Below are positions 25,694 through 33,560 of a DNA stretch of 64,000 nt, one piece after another (the first letter of the stretch is position 1; every line of letters begins with the position of its first letter). A program made the translations under genes and the position numbers. The stretch comes from Bacillota bacterium (lineage in GTDB: Bacteria > Bacillota > Clostridia > Oscillospirales > Ruminococcaceae). The notes beneath the pieces were generated by a model, which did no database searches, had not been told where the DNA came from, and saw only the letters and a program-made list of their open reading frames with translations. Where the stretch lies: positions 17,211 through 81,210 of the forward strand of contig JAEWRN010000024.1 in NCBI GenBank assembly GCA_023460035.1, written 5' to 3'.

Positions 25694-26105
25694 ATAAAAG
25701 CACCCCGTCAATGCCGCCAAATTCCGGCACAACGATGGAGCGAATCCTCTCTCGCTCGTTTTGTGGCAGCTTTGTCACGCACATTTCGGCCGCGCCGCCA
25801 ATGCTGCTGCAATCGTCCTCTACCAAAATATCCGGGTGCACCCGCAGCACCACATCGGCATACTGCTCCCCACGGCGGCGGTGCTCTAACACCGCATACT
25901 GCACCCCGTACTGCCGCAGCGCACGGCGCACAAGGCCAGTGCGCCAACGGCGGTAGGTGCACAGCACCACCGTGTACTGCCCGTGCCAGCGGTTGATTTT
26001 TTGCACGGCCCCGCCAATAGGTGTGTATGCGTGGCGGGCACTGCACAGCGCCAGAGGCTTTGTGTTAAAGGCTGTTCCCTCTAAAAACACCATCAGTGTT
26101 TGCAT
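25692..26105 (-). CDS. Conserved hypothetical protein, possibly HAD-like
   Basis: 137 residues from ATG 26105 (AAGGGGGG five bases upstream). The C-terminal half has the pattern PDILVEDDCSSIGGAAEMC and IRSIVVPEFGGIDGVL that I associate with a family of small firmicute proteins annotated as HAD-like or nucleotidase-like; the usual DxD nucleophile of HAD enzymes is not evident at the N-terminus, so enzymatic function is unproven. Last gene of a minus-strand run with two acetyltransferases and uvsE. Confidence 0.7.
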   Translation of the reverse strand: MQTLMVFLEGTAFNTKPLALCSARHAYTPIGGAVQKINRWHGQYTVVLCTYRRWRTGLVRRALRQYGVQYAVLEHRRRGEQYADVVLRVHPDILVEDDCSSIGGAAEMCVTKLPQNERERIRSIVVPEFGGIDGVLL

Positions 26106-26129
26106 CAAAGCCCCCCTTTTCTGCCCGTG

Positions 26130-26558
26130 CTACAGCGGCAATGTAAATTTATAGTGGGTGTTTTGCATGCCATGTTTCTCATAAAAACGGTGGCTGTACA
26201 GCCTGCTTTGGCGGCAGCTGACTTCAAGCTGCAAACACCCTTTTGCGGCGGCCGCCTTTTTGGCGGCGTCAAATAATGCGCTGCCCACGCCGTTGCCACG
26301 CTCGCCCGGCAGCACAAACAGCTCTTGTACCTCTGCCACCTTGCCCCCGTGGTGCAACAGGTTTTGCGTATACACGCTGACAAACCCCACCGCCTGCTGG
26401 CCCCTATGGGCCACAAACGAAAACACCGCTGCCGCGCGCAGGTTGGCCCGGTAAATGCGGTCAAACGCCCGCCGGTCCACCGGTTCTCCCTCCAGCGCGG
26501 TAATAAAATGGTATACCTCGTCGGCATCCTGTGCGGTTGCTGGTGTAATACTCAGCAA
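26130..26558 (-). CDS. GNAT family N-acetyltransferase
   Basis: About 142 residues. Acetyl-CoA loop in VLPGERGNGVGSALF; late FYEKHGM is the usual C-terminal strand. I propose TTG at 26558, seven bases after AAGGGGGAG; the longer frame to 26624 has no site and runs into the upstream gene. Substrate unknown. Confidence 0.8.
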   Translation of the reverse strand: MLSITPATAQDADEVYHFITALEGEPVDRRAFDRIYRANLRAAAVFSFVAHRGQQAVGFVSVYTQNLLHHGGKVAEVQELFVLPGERGNGVGSALFDAAKKAAAAKGCLQLEVSCRQSRLYSHRFYEKHGMQNTHYKFTLPL

Positions 26559-26581
26559 ACTCTCTCCCCCTTTCTTGGTTT

Positions 26582-27103
26582 TTAACCTTCTTGTATCGAA
26601 CGGCGTACGCGCGCATACATACACATGTCGCGCACTGCGCCGTTTTTGATTGCATTGCTGCGCAAAATACCCTCCAGCACAAACCCCGCCTTCTCTAATA
26701 CCCGGCGCGAGGCGGCATTGTCGCTAAATGGCTCGGCATACACCCGCAACAGGTCGGTGCTGGCAAAGGCAAACGCGCAGGCAGCGCTAACCGCCTGCGT
26801 GGCAACCCCTTTGCCCCAGTACGGCTCTGCCACATAATACCCCATTTCGGCCGTGCACCGGTGGATATTGCCCCCGCGGAAGAGGCCAATGCTGCCCGCA
26901 ACGTGCCCGTCTGCCACAATGGCCCAGGTGTACTGGCTGTCTTGTTCTGCCGCCAGCATCGCGCTGATAAACGCGGCGGCGTCCGCCTTGGTATACGGCA
27001 GGGGCAAGCCGTCGCGCAGGTTGGCGTGAATTTTAGGGTTGTCGAGCGCTGCCGCAAGCTCTGCGGCATCTTCTGGCCGCCACGGCCGCAGTGTCGTTTG
27101 CAT
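26582..27103 (-). CDS. RimJ/RimL-type GNAT acetyltransferase
   Basis: 173 residues: LRPWRPEDAAELAAAL at the start, acetyl-CoA loop EPYWGKGVATQAV and SRRVLEKAGFVLEG near the end, as in the ribosomal-protein acetyltransferase branch. Such proteins often modify antibiotics or free amines rather than ribosomal proteins. GGGGGG at -12. It is separated by 23 nt from the proposed TTG start of the next GNAT gene. Confidence 0.85.
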   Translation of the reverse strand: MQTTLRPWRPEDAAELAAALDNPKIHANLRDGLPLPYTKADAAAFISAMLAAEQDSQYTWAIVADGHVAGSIGLFRGGNIHRCTAEMGYYVAEPYWGKGVATQAVSAACAFAFASTDLLRVYAEPFSDNAASRRVLEKAGFVLEGILRSNAIKNGAVRDMCMYARVRRSIQEG

Positions 27104-27141
27104 GAAAAATATCCCCCTGTGCGGCGGTGCCCGCCGCTTTT

Positions 27142-28404
27142 TTATATAAAGTAATACGATTGCAGTAAATAAGTTTCGCCAGCCTGCTCTGCCAGACGCA
27201 GCAGGCTGTTTTTCACCGGCGCAAGGCCCGCCTTGCCCGCCCCATAACGCTTAAGCGCGGCAAAAAAACGGCGGCGCTCTGGCGGCGGGGCGTTTTGCTT
27301 AAAATAGCCCCACACATGCAGCGCGGCATTGTTTGCATTGTTTGGCATCACCGGTTTTGCCAGCGCGGCGTCAACCAGCGCATAAAACTGCCGCACCGGG
27401 TACTGCTGCTTGTCTTTCAGCAGCGCGCGCACCGCGGCATAGGCGGCGGGGTCATGCTCTAGCACCGCGTATTTATACCGCGCCCATTCCCGCTCCAGCG
27501 GGGCAGGGCCGGGGGCGCTCAACAGCCCGGCGCGGCATTTGAGCGCCGAGATGTTTTTGTCTTTTACTTCCAGCATAATGTCAAGCGGGGTGTCGGCCAG
27601 CGGGGCGCAAAAGTTTAAAAATTCGCCCAGCTCAATGGTGGCCGAATGTGCCCCCGGCCTGCCGCCGGGGCTTTGCTGCGAATAGTGGATTTTTTGTCGC
27701 CCGTCCGCGTTGCCCCACGTTTTTGCACAGCGTGCCACCCACACGGCATCCGGCTGCGGGGGGCCCGGCGGCGGGTTGATGGCGTGGTGCAGGTTGTCGA
27801 ACACCGCGGGCACCCCCACCGCCTGCGCCAGTGCCAGCACATCGGCAATGTGGTAACAGCGCTCGTCGTTTTCCAGTACAAGGCGGCTGCGCACCGCGGG
27901 GGAAAGGCGCGCAAAATTTTGGCGAAACCGCGCCAATGCGGCCACTTTGTCGCCGTACACGCCGCCAACATGCAGCACCAGCTTGCTTTCGGTGCCGGCG
28001 CCCAGCAGCCGCAACATCGTTTCGTGGTAGTCAAGGTCGGCAATGGCGTTAGCCACCACCGTTTCATCCGGTGAATTGAGCACGGTATACTGCCCCGGGT
28101 GCATCGACACCCGCAGCCCCGCCTTGGCAATCTCACTGGCCAGCTGCGCAAATTGCGCGGCAAACTGCTGCTGCCACGGCAGGGTGTTGGCCGGGCTGCT
28201 GCCAAACGGGATGAGGTCGGAGCTGATGCGGAATACCTTGATACCGTTTGCAGCATTATACCACACCAACTGCTGCAAAGCGGCAAGGTTTGCGCCAATT
28301 ACCTCGCACAGCTTTTGCGGGGTGGCGGTGCGCAACGTACAGCTTTTTTGCGCACTGCCCGGCACCCCCAGTGCAAGGCAGGCATACCCCACCTGTATTG
28401 CCAT
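27142..28404 (-). CDS. uvsE: UV damage endonuclease UvsE/UVDE
   Basis: TIM-barrel metallo-endonuclease that nicks DNA 5' of UV photoproducts, independent of UvrABC. The N-terminal half matches UVDE: IQVGYACLALG, WYNAANGIKVFRISSDLIPFG split across two strands, MHPGQYTVLNS, LDYHETML, LHVGG and LVLENDE. About 420 residues from ATG 28404 (eight bases after AAGGGGG; the ATG at 28410 is too close to it), longer than the roughly 300-residue core because of a C-terminal extension (about 310-420) containing an HVWGYFK segment also seen in clostridial members. Confidence 0.9.
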   Translation of the reverse strand: MAIQVGYACLALGVPGSAQKSCTLRTATPQKLCEVIGANLAALQQLVWYNAANGIKVFRISSDLIPFGSSPANTLPWQQQFAAQFAQLASEIAKAGLRVSMHPGQYTVLNSPDETVVANAIADLDYHETMLRLLGAGTESKLVLHVGGVYGDKVAALARFRQNFARLSPAVRSRLVLENDERCYHIADVLALAQAVGVPAVFDNLHHAINPPPGPPQPDAVWVARCAKTWGNADGRQKIHYSQQSPGGRPGAHSATIELGEFLNFCAPLADTPLDIMLEVKDKNISALKCRAGLLSAPGPAPLEREWARYKYAVLEHDPAAYAAVRALLKDKQQYPVRQFYALVDAALAKPVMPNNANNAALHVWGYFKQNAPPPERRRFFAALKRYGAGKAGLAPVKNSLLRLAEQAGETYLLQSYYFI

Positions 28405-28451
28405 CTGCATTGCCCCCTTTCCGGTTGCCGCAGCGGGCGCGTGCCCTGCGG

Positions 28452-29441
28452 CTAAGGTTGTTTTTGCTCTGCCGCGCGCTGCAACTCATCGCGCCGCTTG
28501 CGGTAAAGCACGATGGGCCGGTCGCCCACGAGCAGCTGTTCTTTGCCAAAAAAGCTGGACGGTTTGGGCCGCTGGGTGGTGACCACCCGGCGGTCTTGCC
28601 GCTCGATGATATAGGCCATGGGCTTGCTGGCCCACGCCGCAATGCGGTTTAACGCACGCAGCGGTGTAAATTTAGTATAGGTAAAAATATAAAGCACGGT
28701 GTTTTCTTCGTCCACCGGCGCAAAAAAGATCACCAGCTTATACCCCGGCGCAATGTGGTTCATCCACACATTGGGGAAGCGAAAGCCCAAAAACAACGTC
28801 TCGCCCACCGCGCATTCCTCCGGCGGCTTTGGTGCCTGGCCCACGTCCTGCGCATTATCCGCGCTGGTGCGCAAAAAGTCATATTCCATTAAAACCGCCG
28901 GGCCGTTCACCACCGTTTTATGCCCGCGGCCTATTGTGTTGTGGTGTACAAACGGCAGATGCACCACGTCCAGCTGATTTTCAATGCAGCGCGAGTAATG
29001 GCCGTTCCAGTGGTCCCAAAACAAGCTGCGCGAAAACCCTGCGTCAATATATTCATCAAAAAACGGCAGCGGCGCGGCTAAATCCGGCTCGCCCTCGCCA
29101 TACCACAAATAGATCATGCCGTGCGCCTCCCGCACGGGGTAGCTGCGCACATGAAACCGCGTAAGGTCCTCGGTGGACGCCTTGCCCAGCGCCGGCACAA
29201 AGCTGCACTTGCCGTCCGGTAAAAACTGCAAGCCGTGAAACGGGCACTGCAAGCCGCCCTCGGTCAGCTTACCGCAGCTCAGCGCCGCGCCCCGGTGGGG
29301 GCAAAGGTCCTCTACACAGCCCAGTGTGCCATCTTTTGCGCGAAACAGCGCAAGGCGCAGCCCACAGCGCACCGCCCCAACGACCTGCCCGCGTTTTACC
29401 TGTTTCGATGCCAAAATGCCGTACCATTGGTTTGGGATCAT
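28452..29441 (-). CDS. Rieske non-haem iron oxygenase, stand-alone alpha-type subunit
   Basis: 329 residues. Rieske [2Fe-2S] ligands C47, H49 (CPHRG) and C66, H69 (CPFHG); mononuclear iron site D158, H161, H166 (DVVHLPFVH) with the bridging aspartate D158. Closest in general form to the single-subunit oxygenases such as vanillate demethylase or CntA-like enzymes rather than ring-dihydroxylating heteromers. No reductase or ferredoxin gene adjoins it. The chemistry needs oxygen and two electrons, unexpected in an anaerobe. Lies 47 nt upstream of uvsE on the same strand. The ATG follows AAGGGGGAGACTGGG. Confidence 0.88.
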   Translation of the reverse strand: MIPNQWYGILASKQVKRGQVVGAVRCGLRLALFRAKDGTLGCVEDLCPHRGAALSCGKLTEGGLQCPFHGLQFLPDGKCSFVPALGKASTEDLTRFHVRSYPVREAHGMIYLWYGEGEPDLAAPLPFFDEYIDAGFSRSLFWDHWNGHYSRCIENQLDVVHLPFVHHNTIGRGHKTVVNGPAVLMEYDFLRTSADNAQDVGQAPKPPEECAVGETLFLGFRFPNVWMNHIAPGYKLVIFFAPVDEENTVLYIFTYTKFTPLRALNRIAAWASKPMAYIIERQDRRVVTTQRPKPSSFFGKEQLLVGDRPIVLYRKRRDELQRAAEQKQP

Positions 29442-29544
29442 CCCAGTCTCCCCCTTTTGTCACATTCGCCGTTTTTTACCATTTTAGTGCATAGCTTTAT
29501 TTTACCACACTGTACCGGTATTACAACCTGTTCGGCTGTTTTTA

Positions 29545-29585
29545 CACAAAACCCCCATGGTGTTAAAACACCACGAGGGTTTGTT
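29545..29585 (-). terminator. Hairpin downstream of the creatininase-family gene
   Basis: AAACCC...GGGTTT arms (29549-29582) with an inner GGTGTT/AACACC stem; a modest T-run (TTTTGTGT) follows on the minus strand. Confidence 0.6.
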
Positions 29586-29718
29586 AAATTTGCCCACTGC
29601 CCGCTGTAAACTGCTGCATTGGGTTTAGCCGGCAGCGGGTACAAACGGCAAGGGCTGTCTGCATATGGGCCGCCGCAAAAAAGCAAATACCGCATACCGG
29701 AATAGCTGAAAGATCCCG

Positions 29719-30477
29719 TTACCGGCCCAGCTTTTTGCGCACCGTTGTTTCCAGTAAATCGACCATCGCTTCGTGGTAGCGCGCGCCGCGTGCCGCGTCG
29801 GCGTGGGTGGGGTCGCCCAGTACGCCAATTTCGCTTACGGCAAGCACCCCTTTTTCAAACATATTGGTTACCACCTCTTTGGTAACGGGGCCCATAAACC
29901 CGCGCTGGGCGCGGCCGGGGCGCACCTGCTGCGGTGCGATGTGCAGCATGACCGACGTTTCAAAATCACACGCGTGGCCGCCGCAGGCGGTGGGCTCCAG
30001 CCCCTCCTGCTGTTCGGCTTTGGTAAACAGGGCCATCAAATCTTCAATCGACGGGCCGGTGACAATTTTGACATCGGGGTACTGGGGTGCCGCGGCGGCT
30101 GCGACCTCCTCCAGCACGTCAAAGTTGCCCCCGTGGGATGAGATCAGCACAATCGTGGTAAACCCGTGCCGCACATAGCTGGAGATATAATCCTCCACCA
30201 CGCCGCGAAACACCTCTGGGCGCAGGGTCACGGTGCCCGGCAACACCATATGGTGGGCCGAAAGCCCGGGGCGAATGACCGGCGCCACCAGCGCGTTGCC
30301 AAGGCGCCGGGCCAGCGCTTCGGCCTCGGCATAGCCCAGCGTGGTGTCGGTGCGCTCGGCAAGGTGGGGGCCGTGCTGTTCAATTGATGCCGCGCACACC
30401 ACCACGGTGCGCATGCCGTTTTGCAGTGCGTCGCGAATTTCGGGCCAGGTCATCTCTTCCAGCAATAGAGTGTCCAT
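29719..30477 (-). CDS. Creatininase family amidohydrolase
   Basis: 252 residues, the usual length. Metal-binding motifs: the glutamate/histidine of ASIEQHGPHL, the aspartate of RTDTTLGYAEA and the histidine of ISSHGGNFDVL, with the late glutamate in GHACDFETS. The family includes creatininase, F420-lowering amidohydrolases (MftE/ArfB type) and many uncharacterised enzymes; no mycofactocin or flavin genes are near, so the substrate is open. AAAGGAGCTGTTTT precedes the ATG. Divergent from trmO. Confidence 0.88.
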   Translation of the reverse strand: MDTLLLEEMTWPEIRDALQNGMRTVVVCAASIEQHGPHLAERTDTTLGYAEAEALARRLGNALVAPVIRPGLSAHHMVLPGTVTLRPEVFRGVVEDYISSYVRHGFTTIVLISSHGGNFDVLEEVAAAAAPQYPDVKIVTGPSIEDLMALFTKAEQQEGLEPTACGGHACDFETSVMLHIAPQQVRPGRAQRGFMGPVTKEVVTNMFEKGVLAVSEIGVLGDPTHADAARGARYHEAMVDLLETTVRKKLGR

Positions 30478-30625
30478 AAAACAGCTCCTTTATCATAAGA
30501 GTAATTTTTTTCATTGTACTACAAACGCCGCGCGCTGCCCAGTGCCGGTGTGCTGGCGGCAGGGCAAAAATTGTGTTATACTGCAACCAAAACGCCGCCA
30601 TTGCGCGGGGGAAAAGGGGCTTTGT

Positions 30626-31078
30626 ATGACTGCTGAATTTGAACCGATCGGCACCGTAAAAAACGCAGTGACTGAAAAAAGAGACACCGGCTGGGGGCAG
30701 CAGGTCAGCCGCATTGTGCTGCAACCGGAATATGCGGGCGGGCTGCTTGGCCTTGGCGAGTTTTCGCATGCGCTGGTGCTGTGCTGGCTGCACGAAGCCC
30801 ATTACGAAACAGAAAAGCACCTTTGCCGCCGCCCGCAGGGCAGGGCAGAGCTTGCCCCGGTGGGCATTTTTGCACAGCGCACCAAAGACCGGCCCTGCCC
30901 CATTGGGGTGACGGCGGTGGAGATTGTCTCGGTGGAAGAAACGGTACTTACCGTGCGCGGGCTGGATGCGATCGACGGCACCCCCGTGCTGGACATCAAG
31001 CCGTATTTCCCCGCGTTTGACCGGCACGACGCCACGGTACCCGCGTGGGTGCACGTGCTGATGGACCCTTATTTTTAA
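30626..31078 (+). CDS. trmO: TrmO-type tRNA (N6-threonylcarbamoyladenosine37-N6)-methyltransferase
   Basis: 150 residues, beta-barrel SAM-dependent family (UPF0066, YaeB/TsaA). Motifs: FEPIGTVKN at the start, CWLHEAHYE, FAQRTKDRPCPIGVT (SAM-binding region) and LDIKPYFPAFD. It is a minimal version without the C-terminal domain of E. coli TrmO; short family members have also been proposed to act on other substrates. GAAAAGGGGCTTTGT precedes the ATG at 30626. Confidence 0.85.
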   Translation: MTAEFEPIGTVKNAVTEKRDTGWGQQVSRIVLQPEYAGGLLGLGEFSHALVLCWLHEAHYETEKHLCRRPQGRAELAPVGIFAQRTKDRPCPIGVTAVEIVSVEETVLTVRGLDAIDGTPVLDIKPYFPAFDRHDATVPAWVHVLMDPYF

Positions 31079-31099
31079 TGGTCCGCATTGCAAATGGGG

Positions 31100-31143
31100 T
31101 TGACAGCAATTTTACTCAATGATATAATACTCAACGTTGATTA
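31100..31143 (+). promoter_or_regulatory. Consensus promoter and PadR operator
   Basis: Perfect TTGACA (31100-31105), 17-nt spacer and perfect TATAAT (31123-31128). A 16-bp palindrome TACTCAACGTTGATTA (31128-31143) covers the -10 edge and start point. A near-identical site recurs at 31754-31769. Confidence 0.9.
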
Positions 31144-31163
31144 TAAAACAAGGGGGCGGGTTG

Positions 31164-31703
31164 ATGACGAGGCTTTTGGTACTTGGCATGTTGGACGCAC
31201 AGCCGATGTCGGGCTATGACATCCAGCAGGCATTGCAGATGACCGACGCCGAGCGCTGGGGCGGCGTGCTGATCGGCTCGATTTACCACGCGCTGAAAAA
31301 AATGGAGCAGGAGGGCGTGGTAGAGGTCTCGAGTATGGAGCAGACCGGCCACCGGCAAAAGGCCATTTATGCCATCACCCCGGCCGGGCGGCAGTATTTG
31401 CAGACCCTGCTGTACGACGCGCTGAAAACCCCGCCGCCGCTGTACCCGTCCACCGTTTATTCGGCGCTGTCTTTTTGTGACAAGCTGCCGGCGGCCCAGT
31501 GCTGTGAGGCGTTGCGGCTGCAAGGTGCCGCGCTGCAGCGCGAGTACGAGGCGGTAGAGCGCGGGCTGCGGGCAAAGGACGACGCGATGCAGCACAACAT
31601 CCCCCCGCTGGTGCGGCTGATTATGGACCACATGTTTACCGTGGTGCGCCAGCAACAGCAGTTTGTAGAGGATGCGCTGCGCCTGCTGGAAAACGAGGGT
31701 TAA
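31164..31703 (+). CDS. PadR family transcriptional regulator of the ABC exporter
   Basis: 179 residues from ATG 31164 (AAGGGGGCGGGTTG upstream). Winged helix of PadR type: LLVLGMLDAQPMSGYDIQQAL, then GSIYHALKKMEQEGVVE and KAIYAITPAGRQYL; the C-terminal half (about 90-175) is helical for dimerisation, as in LmrR/VirR-type PadR proteins. It precedes an ABC exporter, and matching palindromes lie before each, so it probably represses both and is relieved by the exported compound. Confidence 0.92.
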   Translation: MTRLLVLGMLDAQPMSGYDIQQALQMTDAERWGGVLIGSIYHALKKMEQEGVVEVSSMEQTGHRQKAIYAITPAGRQYLQTLLYDALKTPPPLYPSTVYSALSFCDKLPAAQCCEALRLQGAALQREYEAVERGLRAKDDAMQHNIPPLVRLIMDHMFTVVRQQQQFVEDALRLLENEG

Positions 31704-31753
31704 ACCGCCGCTATCAGTGCTCCCCCGAAAAGGGGGAACTTCTTTTACCCTTA

Positions 31754-31769
31754 TAGTCAACATTGAATA
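31754..31769. promoter_or_regulatory. Second PadR operator, upstream of the ABC genes
   Basis: TAGTCAACATTGAATA fits the same pattern TA-N-TCAA-YR-TTGA-N-TA as the site on the padR promoter. Confidence 0.75.
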
Positions 31770-31810
31770 AACAACGTAGAACAAAAAACGACAGGTTACT
31801 TTGTGCCTTG

Positions 31811-31859
31811 CCACAAAGCGTAGCAGGCAAAAAGCGCAGCTGACAACCCCGGTTGCTGG
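31811..31859 (+). repeat. 49-nt repeat, copy 1 (upstream of ABC ATPase)
   Basis: Begins CCACAAAGCGTAGC and ends GGTTGCTGG; the copy at 33456-33504 has the same length and the same two conserved ends. A CTTTGTG/CACAAAG hairpin overlaps the beginning of this copy. Confidence 0.55.
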
Positions 31860-31937
31860 TACGGCGCGCCCGGCAGTGGCACACTGGGGCAGGCACAAAC
31901 ACACGGGCCGGCAACGAAAAAACTAAGGGAGGACAAG

Positions 31938-32651
31938 ATGGAGCTTATCAGGGCAAATAAAATCAGCAAGCAGTTTGGCGGCCGCAAGGTCGTAAACGAG
32001 TTGAGTATGGAGATTCGGCAGGGGGAAATTTTGGCGATGATTGGTGCAAACGGGGCGGGCAAGTCGACAACGCTTGCCATGCTGCTGGGCATTGAAACGC
32101 CGGATGAAGGCGAAGTGGTGCGCTGGCGGCAGGATTACCGCGCCCATGTGGGGGTGCAGCTGCAGGCGACCCCGTTTTTTGAGGGCTATACCGCAGAGGA
32201 AAACCTGCGGCTGTTTGCGGCGCTGTACCGCACCCCGCTTGGGCCACAGCAGATTGCAGACACCTTGCAGCGGTGCGGGCTGGGGCAGGCGGGGGCCACC
32301 CGCGCGGCCCGGCTTTAGGGCGGGCAGCAAAAACGGCTTGCCATTGCGGTGACGACCATTCACCAGCCGGATTTAATTGTGCTGGACGAGCCCGCCGCCG
32401 GGCTGGACCCGCGTGCCCGGCACGAGGTGCGCACCATGATTAAGCAGCTTGCCAAAGCGGGTACGGCGGTGCTATTTACCTCGCACGACATGGAGGAGGT
32501 GGCCCGTATTGCCGACCGCATGGTGGTATTGCACGGCGGGCGTATTGCCGCGCAAGGGGCCCCGGCAGAGCTGCTGGCACAAAACGGCTGCGCGACGCTG
32601 GACGAATTTTATTTCGAGCTGACCGATAAAGAGGAGGAGATAGCGCAATGA
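31938..32651 (+). pseudogene. ABC transporter ATPase interrupted by an in-frame amber codon
   Basis: The frame encodes a complete ABC ATPase of about 237 residues: Walker A GANGAGKST, Q-loop VGVQLQATPF, signature region, Walker B LIVLDEPAAGLDP and H-loop TSHDMEE. The only defect is TAG at 32316-32318, which falls exactly on the serine of LSGGQ: the frame reads ...RL-stop-GGQQKRLAIA. TCG to TAG is a single-base change. Both halves are otherwise intact and in frame. TAG ends several other genes here, so genome-wide recoding is unlikely. Either a recent nonsense mutation, a sequencing error or readthrough. Followed by its permease with a 4-nt overlap. GGGAGGACAAG precedes the ATG. Confidence 0.85.
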
Positions 32652-33364
32652 ACACGATTGTAAAGCTGACCTTTCGATCTGCGACCCGCGACCCGTTTTT
32701 AATATTGTGGTCGCTGCTGGTACCGGTGGCGGGCGCGATTGGGCTGGGCCTGTTTGTCAAAGCGCCGCAGTACCCGCTGCGCATTTTAACCGGTATGGTG
32801 GCTGCCAGTGTGTTGTTTTATACCCTCACCACCACGTCATTTGCCGTGCTGCACCAGCGCCGCCGCGGGGTGTACCGTCTGCTTAAAGTTACGCCAATGC
32901 CGCTTTGGGCCTATGTGTGCAGCAGTGCCACGGCGTGGGTGCTGATTGCGCTGTGCAGTGCGGGCCTGGTGTTGGTTTGCGGCATGCTGGCGCTGGGGGT
33001 GGGCCTTGCGCCGGTGGCCGTTATCGCCATAGTGCCCGCCGTGCTGTTTGCGGCACTGGGCGGGGTGTTTTTCAGCTTTGTTGTGGCCAGCGTGGGCCGC
33101 ACCGAAAACAGTGTCAGCATCATAAATAACTTTATCACGTTGCCGCTGCTGTTTGCCAGCGATGCCTTTTATTCGCTGCAAGGCGCCCCGCAGTTTGTGC
33201 AGACCATCAGCCGGTTAAACCCGCTGCAATGGTTTGTCAGCGCGCTGCGCGCCGCGGCCGCCCAAAGCTGGGGCAGCTATGCGGCCAATGTGGGGATGGT
33301 GGTGCTGGTTGCGGCGGTCGCCCTGCTGCTTGCCGTCAAGACCTTTCGGTATGACGAGGGGTAA
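32648..33364 (+). CDS. ABC-2 type transporter permease
   Basis: 238 residues with six hydrophobic helices; pattern of the ABC-2 family (an NxxTLPLLFxSDAFYSL-like segment before the fifth helix and RLNPLQWFVSALR after it). Makes an exporter with the ATPase upstream, whose coding frame overlaps by 4 nt (ATGA). AAAGAGGAGGAGATAGCGCA precedes the start. If the ATPase is truly broken, this protein would be orphaned. Confidence 0.88.
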   Translation: MNTIVKLTFRSATRDPFLILWSLLVPVAGAIGLGLFVKAPQYPLRILTGMVAASVLFYTLTTTSFAVLHQRRRGVYRLLKVTPMPLWAYVCSSATAWVLIALCSAGLVLVCGMLALGVGLAPVAVIAIVPAVLFAALGGVFFSFVVASVGRTENSVSIINNFITLPLLFASDAFYSLQGAPQFVQTISRLNPLQWFVSALRAAAAQSWGSYAANVGMVVLVAAVALLLAVKTFRYDEG

Positions 33365-33455
33365 ACCACTGGTGCCGCCGCGTATGCAAGGGCCGTTTTA
33401 TGGTCCAGAGGCCTACCCGTAAGGCGGGCCGCTGAACCGGGTGTTATACCGTGCG

Positions 33456-33504
33456 CCACGAAGCGTAGCCACCTAAAAAGCGAAAAGAAACGGGCGGTTG
33501 CTGG
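33456..33504 (+). repeat. 49-nt repeat, copy 2 (upstream of CPBP protease)
   Basis: Begins CCACGAAGCGTAGC and ends GGTTGCTGG, 49 nt like copy 1, with an AAAAAGCG block shifted by one base. The remaining gap 33365-33560 has no other feature I can name. Confidence 0.55.
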
Positions 33505-33560
33505 CGTTTTTTGCGGGGGTATGCCATGCTGTACACAGCAAAACGAATTGGAGGCCTGTT

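Noticed and set aside
31938..32651. Reassignment of TAG to a sense codon
   Set aside because: TAG ends several other intact genes in the window, such as the FGGY kinase, TetR and def, so genome-wide recoding is unlikely.
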